Below are positions 1 to 8,000 of a stretch of 64,000 nucleotides of DNA, in pieces (the stretch's first letter is position 1; every line of letters starts with the position of its first letter). Location: the NCBI RefSeq assembly GCF_900167025.1, contig NZ_FUXC01000005.1, forward strand, positions 1-64,000, written 5' to 3'. Position numbers and translations under genes: made by a program. This DNA is from Treponema berlinense (GTDB lineage: Bacteria > Spirochaetota > Spirochaetia > Treponematales > Treponemataceae). The notes below the pieces were generated by a model, which did no database searches, was not told the origin of the DNA, and worked only from the letters and a program-made list of their open reading frames with translations.

Positions 1-1
1 T

Positions 2-268
2 TTATTTCTTCCGGTCTAGTGCGAAAAAACCGAGGGCATCCTTCAGTATGTCATTGGCTTTTTTCAATTCTGCAATTTCTTTCTGCAGTTCCTCGACAGT
101 TTTTGGTTCTTCTGTTGATTTTTCTTTCTTTTCTTTTGTTTTTCTTTTCTTTCTCCAGTCAATTATGGTTGCGTAGTTTATGCCCAGCTGCTGTGCTGCC
201 TTCTTTGGTCCAATCTCATCTGAAAGCGAAATTGCTTCTTCCCTGAATTCTTTGCTGTACCTTTGCAT
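2..268 (-). mobile_element. IS3-family transposase OrfA (element continues left of the window)
   Basis: The 88-residue product has an N-terminal helix-turn-helix typical of IS3-type OrfA (S-K-E-F-R-E-E-A, then Q-Q-L-G-I-N-Y-A-T-I-I-D-W), a lysine-rich linker and a C-terminal leucine-zipper-like coil (residues about 58-80). OrfA binds the element ends, and in this family OrfAB is made by programmed frameshifting. The stop is at the window edge, so OrfB would lie to the left and cannot be seen. GAGAGG at 276-281 is a suitable ribosome binding site. The element probably ends near 393, where the minus strand reads TGTTGACAATTC; that boundary is inferred, because the other end is not in the window. 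Confidence 0.85.
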
Positions 269-361
269 TCGAAATACCTCTCTTTATTTTCGTAAAATTT
301 TAGGTATTTTTCGACTGCACTTTTATTGTATCCTTTCAATGTATTACCTTAAGTGTAATAT

Positions 362-391
362 ATAATATATCGGTTTGTTTTGAATTGTCAA
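362..391 (-). promoter_or_regulatory. Promoter of the IS3-type orfA
   Basis: On the minus strand a perfect TTGACA (386-391) is followed after 18 bases by TATTAT (362-367), about 95 bp upstream of the orfA start. The -35 box lies within the likely terminal inverted repeat, which is common in IS3-type elements. Position and near-consensus boxes are seen; activity is inferred. Confidence 0.55.
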
Positions 392-507
392 CACTAAAAA
401 AGAAGTCTCGCGTAATATCTGTATGTCTTGTTTGTAGTAGGTTAGGATGGTATTTTCTGTATTTTGTAGTATAATTTTATAATTGAAGAATAAGGAATTT
501 TGATTAT

Positions 508-1002
508 ATGTCCACCTACAACGAAGAAGCCTATGAAAATGCTCTGATTGAGTTGTTCCAGAATATGGGATGGGAGCATGTATACGGCCCTGATGTTGAT
601 CGCGACTGTCATTCTCCGTTGTATGATTCTGTTCTTGAAAATTCTATCAGGCGGCTTAATCCAAAGGCGGCACCTGTCGCAATTGACTAGGCACTTCTTA
701 AACTCCGACACTTTGAAAATGCTGAACTTAAAAAGAAAAATGCCCTTTTTATGGAATACCTGCAGAATGGTATTGAAGTAAGCTTTTCCGCAAATGGCGA
801 AACTAAATCTGATATCATCTACATTGCTGATTTTAATAATCCTTCGAACAATCCTTTTATCGTTGCTAACCAGTGGACATTTATAGAAAACTCAAACAAG
901 CGGCCAGATATACTTCTTTTCTTAAATGGACTTCCAATCTGTCTTTTTGAATTAAAATCTCCGAGCCGTGAGCAGACGGATGCAAGTGAGGCTTATTCCA
1001 TG
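508..1002 (+). pseudogene. hsdR: hsdR N-terminal fragment (type I restriction enzyme R subunit), broken
   Basis: The first about 165 codons match the HsdR N-terminal nuclease region: Y-N-E-E-A-Y-E-N-A-L-I-E-L-F near the start, then N-P-F-I-V-A-N-Q-W-T-F-I-E-N, K-R-P-D-I-L-L-F-L-N-G-L-P and F-E-L-K-S-P, which holds the E-x-K of the PD-(D/E)xK site. HsdR normally translocates and cuts DNA with HsdM and HsdS. Here an in-frame TAG (688-690) interrupts the frame where the family usually has Glu (A-I-D-E-A-L), consistent with a GAG-to-TAG change. Homology stops near 1002 where a GC-rich repeat begins. The matching C-terminus lies at 2943-3608, so about 650 central residues (helicase motor) are lost. 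No hsdM or hsdS is present. Confidence 0.85.
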
Positions 1003-1100
1003 GGCGTTCCCGCCGCAAGCGGCGGTCGGGCTATCCGCGGTTCCGCTAACGCTCCATTGCCTAAAGGCAACGGCTGTGCCGCCGCTACTATCCCTAACGC
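1003..1100 (-). repeat. GC-rich dispersed repeat, copy 1
   Basis: A GC-rich block in AT-rich surroundings. Read on the minus strand it contains GCGTTAGGGATAGTAGCGGC, a short hairpin (GTTGCC / GGCAAT), then ATGGAGCGTTAGCGGAACCG and CGGATAGCCCG. The same order of words recurs near 25283, 30431, 38913, 42525 and 61822. It sits exactly where the hsdR homology ends. Confidence 0.75.
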
Positions 1101-1135
1101 TTTTTTATTAACTAAATATCGATATAACATAGGTA

Positions 1136-2047
1136 CTATGCATATTGACATTTCTTGTCATCAAACCATTCAAAATTATCAGAAATAAGAAGTTCTTCTT
1201 TCTTTATTAAATGTGTCGTTTGCATTGGAATTGTTTTATATGACAAGCTGAATTCTTCAGCAAAGTTTCGAATTTCGGTTGTATCATCATATGTTAATAA
1301 AAAATGTCCTTGTAACTTCGATATAATTTCAAAAATTTGTCTATGGTCAACATCAAATAGGTTATAAAGCCGTCGACCTGCAATCGTATAGGGTGGATCA
1401 ATAAAAAAATAAGCATTCGAATTATTTTGTTGTTGCCTCATAATATTAAAGGCATCTTCATTGATAAATTGTATTTTATCACGTAATTTATTAGCTTCCG
1501 TTATGCGGCGAACAAGGGTTTCTGGATACCATCTAGAAGAAAGTCCTTTTCCACCTTCCCCTGTTTTTATTTTACCCGATCCTTTTGCAAGTATACCGCC
1601 ATGATTTGTTCTATTTCGTACTATAGTCGAAAAAGCCCGCTCTTTTGTTCCTTCATTTGCATGTAATTCAACTTCATTAATATTTTCAGGAGTAACAATA
1701 AAATTAAGTATTTTGTTTGAAAGCCAATCATAATCTTTTTCTGAAAAAATTGTTTCCCAAACAGCTGCGACATCTTCATCAAGCTCTGTCATTATTATAT
1801 GATTAAAATAGTTTTCGGCTGCTGCCGTCAGGCTTATGATTCCGCCACCGGCAAAAGGTTCTATAAGTTCTGCATTATCAGAAGCTGAAGAAAACCATTT
1901 TCTTGCAATCGGTATAAGCCATGTTTTTCCACCGGGATAGCGAAAAGGGCTTCTTTGAGGAACGCTTGCAACATTTACAATAGACTTTTTTTTATTAACC
2001 ATATCAAACTCTGGAAAAAGCGATGGCTGCAATTCATTTATCGTCAT
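1136..2047 (-). CDS. DNA adenine methyltransferase, D12/Dam class, partner of the NotI-type endonuclease
   Basis: The 303-residue protein carries the D12-class N6-adenine methyltransferase motifs in alpha order: F-R-Y-P-G-G-K (about 33-39), the AdoMet-binding F-A-G-G-G (about 65), acidic T-E-L-D-E-D and the catalytic D-P-P-Y (about 218). Its start codon overlaps the stop of the endonuclease gene by four bases (ATGA), so the two are translated as one unit with the nuclease first. Its likely role is to protect the host site from that nuclease. An adenine methyltransferase means the recognition site contains A, so it is not the GCGGCCGC of NotI itself. The site cannot be read from sequence. Confidence 0.85.
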   Translation of the reverse strand: MTINELQPSLFPEFDMVNKKKSIVNVASVPQRSPFRYPGGKTWLIPIARKWFSSASDNAELIEPFAGGGIISLTAAAENYFNHIIMTELDEDVAAVWETIFSEKDYDWLSNKILNFIVTPENINEVELHANEGTKERAFSTIVRNRTNHGGILAKGSGKIKTGEGGKGLSSRWYPETLVRRITEANKLRDKIQFINEDAFNIMRQQQNNSNAYFFIDPPYTIAGRRLYNLFDVDHRQIFEIISKLQGHFLLTYDDTTEIRNFAEEFSLSYKTIPMQTTHLIKKEELLISDNFEWFDDKKCQYA

Positions 2048-2907
2048 AACAATTCAAAAACGGAATGGGTTTCTGGTGGGCAAACTTTCCGCTCCTCCAA
2101 TTTTCCTTGTAATTGATTAACAAAATCTGACATTTTACCAGGATTAGTATAAATAACCTTATCTAGAGCGGCCTTGAATTCCGTGTAGATTATATCTTTT
2201 AAAACAAGATGATTTTGATTGTCGGTTTTGCTATAATCTAAATCATATAGAAACCATGCAATATCAGCTTGTTCTTTGCTCACTTGAGGTAGAGACGGCA
2301 ATGTTTCAAAAAATGATTTTTGTATAACAAAACATTGTTTTTTACCCCAAGCCTTGAAGATTCCACCTTTGTAAAGCATTTGAGGAATTAAACGCTTTCT
2401 CGAAGATGAAAGATAGTCCGGATGAGGATAGTTTTTACCATCCCATGAAAAATCAGGAGATGGATTTGTCATATACTCCTTAAATGAATTACGCAAATTT
2501 CCGCTTATATAAACACCTTGAACTTCAATTGATGCAAAATCTAGAATTTTTCCATCTGTGTCATAACTAACAAGTACATAGTCAATGTTTCCTGCTGATT
2601 GTCCGTTTGCATCTGAGAGTCGAATTTCTGGCAATGATGTCCATTTTGTACCTTTCGGCCAAACAAATGCTGCTGCATTTCGTAAAATCATCCAATCTTC
2701 TCGAAATCTAGATGGACAAGTTATTATTTTGCTCCCTTGATGATTTATACTGCATACACCAAGAGGATCATCTGCTTTATCTTTTGTACAGTTTGGAAAT
2801 CGGTTAAAAAATGGACAAAGCCTATTTTCCCTATAGTATGAGGCACGTTTATCTATGTTTTCAGGTGGAAATCCAAAAATTTCAGCCATTGGATTTGTTT
2901 CTATCAT
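2044..2907 (-). CDS. NotI-family type II restriction endonuclease
   Basis: The 287-residue protein shows the NotI-family signature of four cysteines (C-P-F near 31, N-C-T-K near 39, G-V-C-S near 51, T-C-P-S-R-F near 63), which in NotI hold a structural iron atom. A PD-(D/E)xK-like core follows: G-N-I-D-Y near 128 and S-I-E-V-Q near 147, with Gln where many enzymes have Lys, as in NotI. It is shorter than NotI (383). The adjacent overlapping gene is a DNA adenine methyltransferase, which fits a type II restriction-modification pair. The pair lies antisense between the two ends of a broken hsdR. Family assignment is from recognised motifs; specificity is unknown. Confidence 0.8.
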   Translation of the reverse strand: MIETNPMAEIFGFPPENIDKRASYYRENRLCPFFNRFPNCTKDKADDPLGVCSINHQGSKIITCPSRFREDWMILRNAAAFVWPKGTKWTSLPEIRLSDANGQSAGNIDYVLVSYDTDGKILDFASIEVQGVYISGNLRNSFKEYMTNPSPDFSWDGKNYPHPDYLSSSRKRLIPQMLYKGGIFKAWGKKQCFVIQKSFFETLPSLPQVSKEQADIAWFLYDLDYSKTDNQNHLVLKDIIYTEFKAALDKVIYTNPGKMSDFVNQLQGKLEERKVCPPETHSVFELL

Positions 2908-2942
2908 GTTTCGATTCTATCATAAAACCAAAAGATATATAA

Positions 2943-3608
2943 GGCATTTATGGCTCTGACATCGGTGAAAAAGTAAACCTCTTTGACCCGACCTTCCTAG
3001 AAAATATTTCAAAGATGAAAGAGAAGAATCTGGCAGTAGAAATGCTCAAGAAGCTGATTGAAGAGCAGGTAAAAGTTTACAAACGCACAAACCTTGTAAA
3101 ATCAGAAGCCTTCAGCGAACTCATCCAGCAGACACTTAATCGCTACCTTAACGGAATGCTTACAAACGAAGAAGGAAACAAACTCGGCCTCACTGACGAA
3201 GAACTTGCCTTCTATGATGCACTTACAAAGCCAGAAGCAGTAAAAGATTTCTATTCCAACAAAAACTTGGTTGCACTCACAAAAGAACTCACCGAAACTC
3301 TCCGTAAAAACAAAACCATCGACTGGCAGAAAAAAGAATCAGCTCGTGCCAAAATGCGAATGATTGTTAAAAAGCTTCTAAAGAAATACAAATATCCACC
3401 AGAAGGACTGGAAGATGCTTTGAAAACTGTAATCAGTCAGTGCGAACTTTGGACCGATAATGTTGCAGATTATGAAGATACAGTTTCATATTCTATAAAT
3501 GATGACTATGGAACATTGAAAGTTGCAGAAAAGAATCTGACAGTGAATAATCAGAATATATTAGAGCTTAATTCAATATTCAAAAAGTATTGTATTTTTT
3601 TAACCTGA
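2943..3608 (+). pseudogene. hsdR: hsdR C-terminal fragment
   Basis: From 2943 the frame reads G-I-Y-G-S-D-I-G-E-K-V-N-L-F-D-P and then, from an internal Met at 3015, M-K-E-K-N-L-A-V-E-M-L, R-T-N-L-V-K-S-E-A-F-S-E-L, L-T-D-E-E-L-A-F-Y-D-A-L, K-T-I-D-W-Q-K-K-E-S-A-R-A-K-M-R and K-Y-K-Y-P-P-E. These are the conserved C-terminal helices of HsdR that contact the methylase core. The homology begins upstream of Met3015 and directly behind the NotI-type gene, on the same strand as the N-terminal piece at 508. I therefore read it as the 3' end of one disrupted gene. The last 30-40 residues look less typical. A stable product without the motor is unlikely to act. Confidence 0.8.
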
Positions 3609-3638
3609 AAAGTCACTGTTCAATGGTTCAAAAAACTT

Positions 3639-3681
3639 TGACTTCCAGTTGTGCGTCTGATTGGCGCACTACTGAAAGTCA
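3639..3681 (-). terminator. Rho-independent terminator of the hydroxyacid dehydrogenase gene
   Basis: On the minus strand a 17-bp stem with two mismatches (arms 3665-3681 and 3639-3655, loop of 9) is followed by a T run (complement of 3630-3635). It lies just after the stop codon at 3690. The hsdR remnant stops at 3608 on the other strand. Confidence 0.75.
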
Positions 3682-3689
3682 TTTCATAT

Positions 3690-4646
3690 TTATACTTCTG
3701 ATACAACGTTTTTTGGATTTCCTGCTAGAAAATTCTTTATATTATCTGCCAGAATAGAAACCAATCTCTTTCTTGTTTCTAGTCCTTTCCAGCCCATATG
3801 AGGTGTTAGCAGTACATTTTCCATGGTGTAAAGAGGGCTGGTTTCTTTTGGTGGTTCTGTTTCCTGGACATCGAGGCCTGCTCCAGCGATTTTTCCATTT
3901 TTTAGTGCTTCTATAAGGGCGGCTTCATCGATTAGTGCTCCTCTTGAAGTGTTAATGATAAACGCTGAAGGTTTCATAAGTTTCAATGTTTCTTTGTTGA
4001 TCATGTGTTTTGTGCTTTCTGTTAACGGGCAATGTAGTGATACATAATCACTATGCTCAAGCAATTCTTTTAACGATACATAGCGGATTCCTTTTTCGTC
4101 TTCTCCTGGAGTTCGTGTATAAACAAGTATATTCATATCTAATGCCTGGGCAATTTTTATGACTTTTTTTCCGATATGACCAGCACCTATAACGCCAAGT
4201 GTTTTTCCATTTACCTCAACATGTGGAACCTGAAGGTTTTTTGTAAAGTTGTCATGATTTCCATTTGCCAGCATCTTCATTTGTACCTGCATTGTTGAGC
4301 TCAGATTCAATATCATCATTATTGCTGTATGCGCCACACGTTCTGTGCTGTACGCTGGAATGTTGCAGACTGTAATTCCCTTCTTTCGTGCTGCCTCAAG
4401 ATCAATATTATTATATCCTGTACCTGCTTCACAGATCAGTTTTACGGATTCCGGGAATCTCTGGATCATTTCTGCACTTACAGGCATTTCCTTTGTTACA
4501 ATTATATCTGCGCCCTGAATTCGCCCTGGAAGTTCTTCATTTGTTGTATCATCGTATACGGTTACATCGGAAGACAATACAGAAAAATCCAGTTTTCCGT
4601 CAAAATTCATTTTCTTTGCATTTAATACCACACATTTGTTATTCAT
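3690..4646 (-). CDS. D-isomer-specific 2-hydroxyacid dehydrogenase
   Basis: The 318-residue protein has the family's fold: a Rossmann NAD-binding motif G-A-G-H-I-G (about 153-158), the catalytic Arg in N-T-S-R-G (about 233), Glu in the D-V-Q-E-T-E-P segment (about 262) and His in L-T-P-H-M-G-W (about 282). It interconverts a 2-keto acid and a D-2-hydroxyacid with NAD(P)H in the cytosol; glyoxylate/hydroxypyruvate reductase, D-lactate and phosphoglycerate dehydrogenases are relatives. The substrate is not decidable here. Its start codon overlaps the stop of a MATE-efflux remnant, so it was probably the second gene of an operon whose first gene is now broken. Confidence 0.85.
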   Translation of the reverse strand: MNNKCVVLNAKKMNFDGKLDFSVLSSDVTVYDDTTNEELPGRIQGADIIVTKEMPVSAEMIQRFPESVKLICEAGTGYNNIDLEAARKKGITVCNIPAYSTERVAHTAIMMILNLSSTMQVQMKMLANGNHDNFTKNLQVPHVEVNGKTLGVIGAGHIGKKVIKIAQALDMNILVYTRTPGEDEKGIRYVSLKELLEHSDYVSLHCPLTESTKHMINKETLKLMKPSAFIINTSRGALIDEAALIEALKNGKIAGAGLDVQETEPPKETSPLYTMENVLLTPHMGWKGLETRKRLVSILADNIKNFLAGNPKNVVSEV

Positions 4647-4831
4647 ATATGACTCCTTTTGTAAAACAAATCAGTTTTTGTTTCCTTATTTTATAATACG
4701 CCAGTCCAACAAGGTCTGCTAGTGCCCAGCCAATCGGAACTGACCACCAGATTATAGGCAAGCACAACTTTAGTTCCTAGGGAAAATACTGTAAGAACCA
4801 CGCTCATGCTTGGTCTGCTCAAAGCCCGGAG
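4639..4831 (-). pseudogene. MATE-family efflux protein remnant (last transmembrane part)
   Basis: Reading the minus strand, one frame gives R-A-L-S-R-P-S-M-S-V-V-L-T-V-F-S-L-G-T-K and V-V-L-A-Y. A shifted frame continues I-W-W-S-V-P-I-G-W-A-L-A-D-L-V-G-L and ends K-G-V-I-Y-E-stop at 4639, overlapping the start of the dehydrogenase. This is the conserved end of MATE multidrug/Na+ antiporters, where about 10-13 residues normally join the two parts. So a small out-of-frame deletion lies near 4755, and the N-terminal about 380 residues are missing. The left break coincides with the tRNA fragment at about 4824-4859. Confidence 0.65.
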
Positions 4832-4859
4832 GCCACAGGTTCGAGTCCTGCACCCGCTA
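4824..4859 (+). other. tRNA 3'-end fragment (T-arm and acceptor strand)
   Basis: 4835-4851 has exact T-arm geometry: a 5-base stem arm, the loop TTCGAGT, and a 5-base return arm with one A-C mismatch. It is followed by seven bases ACCCGCT (4852-4858), suitable as the acceptor 3' strand, and A at the discriminator position. No matching 5' half (AGCGGGT) is found upstream, and CCA is not encoded. It is therefore a fragment and not a working tRNA. Such 3' ends are classic integration sites, so it may be a leftover attachment site; that is an inference. Confidence 0.55.
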
Positions 4860-5044
4860 TAACAGACCACTCTGTAGCTGCAATGTGATTTTATCACGCA
4901 TTAAAGATATTAAAGGTTTGAGATTATAGAAACCTGCGTTTCAAGTTCAATTTTGTTCCAAATATAACTACTTATTCTTTTTTTTGCAGTCATGCGCTTT
5001 TTATCTTACGTGAATTTTTTCGTGTAATTTTATATAATTTGACA

Positions 5045-8000
5045 ATGAATAAAAGAAATTCTTTTAACAAATTTTTTTTAGTTGTTTTTTCTTTGTTTTT
5101 GTTTTCTTGTAGCGATAATTTATTGGATTCTCCTAAAAGTGAAGGTGACAACGACTCGACAAAGGTTGCGGATTCTATCGACGCGCCTGTGAATTTGACG
5201 GCCACGAACGGCGGTTTTAAGGTTATTGATTTAAGCTGGAAGTCTGTACGGGGCGCTAAAAGTTATCTGATTTTTGCTGCGAATTCGCCTTTTGATGAAT
5301 ATGTGCAGATTTGGGAAACTAGCGAAATTTCTTATTCGGTTTCTGTTCCAGCGGGAAAATCTCAATTCTATAAAGTTCAAGCTAAAAATTATAAGGATGT
5401 TCTTTCTTCTTTTAGCAATGTGGCTTCTGGTTCAAGTCTGGCAAGACCTGTTATAACCGCGATTGAACAGAATGCTGAAGGAAATTCTGCGACTGTAAAC
5501 TGGTGGATGGAAAATTGCACTAATTCAACTTACGAAAATTTGATTCGCTATACGGTAAAAGTTTATTCAGTTGACGGTTCAACTGTTTTAAAAGAAGTTT
5601 CTGTGGCTGGAAACGAAACTCAGGTAACAATAGAAGGTTTAGAGCCAAAGACAAAATATAATTTTTTAGTGGAAGCCTATATCATTTCTGCACAGACAAA
5701 TGTTGAATCCAGCGGCATGATTGATTCAGAAACCGCAAGAAAACTGATTCCCGAAGCGCCTGCCAATCTCGAAGTCGGACAGGGCGTTTCTGCTGAAGAA
5801 ATTTGCCTTAGCTGGGATTGTCCTCAATATGTTGATGTTAGTGCTGGAAACGGAATTTTTGAACAAAGACCGGTTTATTTTAAGATTTATAGAAAAAAGA
5901 CAGATTCGACCGAAGATTATGTCGAAATTGTTCATTATATCGGTTCTGTTTTGCAAGGCGACAGTTCAAAAAATATCTTTAATTTTGACTGTCTTACACA
6001 AACTTGCAGCGACGAAAGGCTTAGAGTTGAAAAATCAACTGAAGATGGAGCCGTTGCTTGCGAAAATTACAAATATGTCGGCAAATCTAAAATTTTTTGG
6101 ACAGACAAAACCGAACTTGAGCGCGGAATTCAATATTCATATAAAGTTCAGGCTTTTGTTGACGATGTAAAAAAATCAATTAGTTCTGACAAATGTGCGG
6201 CAGAAGAAAATGGCTGGCTTATTTCGGTTCCAGTGCTGAGTGTAAAGGACAGCTACATAGTTGACGATTCCAGCTTAAAATACTTAAAAATAATTTTTGG
6301 CTTTAACGGCGAATTTGAAAATTTCGGAAAAGACTATTCATATATTTTGGTAGAATCAAAAACTGACTTTTCGGGCGAAAATCTTGTGGAAACGCAGTTT
6401 GAATTTGAGAATTTTGAAGAACTTCTTAAAAATGAGCGCATTTTTGAAAATCCGAAGGAGCAAAGCGGATATTACACCTACAAAATTTTTATTGCTCCAA
6501 CAGAAAATAAAAACCCGGAAAGCGCATATACCCGGGCGAATATTCCCGGAAAATTTGTTGTGACAGATGATTCAATGCTGGTTCCAAAAATTAAAACTTT
6601 TGAAGTGATGGACGGTTTTTCTGACAAATTTGAAATTCAGTTCAGTTATATAGAAGAATATGTATATTATCTTTGCTGGATTCCGGTTGTGGATGGAGTT
6701 GAGCAGGAACAGCAGTATCTTTCGCTTCAAAAAGACAAGCTTAGCATAAGCGATGCAGAAAATGGCGAAAAAATTGCAAAATTTATTCACGAAGCGCCTG
6801 CCGGCGAAAAACGAACCTATATTCTCGAAGTAGAAAATAACAAAATAACTACGAACAGAGTCTGTCAAAATGTTTCTGAAACTCTCGGTAAAGCAAAACT
6901 TTCTAATAAAGAAAAATTCTATGAGAAAATTCAGGTGGAATGGCAAAAAGTTCAAAAAGCCGATGAATATTCTGTAGAAGCGTTTTTTACCGAAAACCCG
7001 GAGAATAAAATTTCTGTCGGAGAAGATTCAATTTTGAGCGAAGACGGAAAAACTTTTATTTGCACGATAAATGAACCTTCTGGCTGGAACAATGCGGAAA
7101 TTTCCGGCCAATCTGTCACCGTAAAAATCATTTCAAAAAACACCGGAACTGGAAATTCAACTGAAAGCACGATTGAAACCTCGACGATGGGACCTGCGCT
7201 TGTTGAATTGAATGCCGGAAAAGCGGACAGAAATTCAATGAGCGTAAGCTGGAAAAAAATTGACGGTGCTAAAGGTTATGTCGTAGGACGAGGAAAGTGT
7301 GCAGACGGCTTGAGCGGACTTGTGGAATCTGCGGATTCGTACTTTGTAAGTGCCGACGGAACAACTGTAAATATTGAAGGCTCTTTGGTCGAAAAAGAGC
7401 GTGTTGAAGTAACTTTAGATAACGGAAGGTTTACTTTGACGGATAAATATGCTGATACGACCGAAAACGAAACTAATCAGATTGCCTACAAAAAAAATCA
7501 GTCGGAAATTGTCTGGGGATTGGAATACAAATATTCGGTAATTCCTGTTTTGGAGGAAGATGATTTTGTTTTTGAGGCTGAAAATTCAAAAATTGGGCTT
7601 ACGAAACAGTCAAAAGTTTTATACGAGAATCTTGATTTTGTAAGCAACGGAACATCTGGTTACGGACTTGATTTAAAAGCTAGCAAAGCCACAGACAACG
7701 AAAAAATCCAAATTACATGGAAACAGCCATTTGACGGTAAGTCAAAAATGCCATCGCTTTATATTCGCGAAAGCAAAAGCTCTGATGGTTCCTGGAAAAA
7801 ATATGATAAAGGAAATCTTGTAAGTTCTGACAAAGAGCTTTATCAAACTCAGATTGTTCCGGAAAATTCTTTAGAAGCATACGATTTTCTTGTTGTTTAC
7901 GAAAGCGCAAGTTCAGAAATTTCGGCAATCCCAGATTCTTTTGAAAAAAAACTAAAAAAAACAATGGCGGAAGAAAGTCCCTTGGAGCAGCAGAATAAAG

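Noticed and set aside
508-3608. Functional type I restriction system
   Set aside because: hsdM and hsdS are absent and hsdR has lost its motor and carries a stop codon.
4691-4897. A 68-residue ORF across the tRNA fragment
   Set aside because: Its C-R-T-R-T-C-type sequence is the translation of a tRNA T-arm and part of a MATE remnant in the wrong frame.
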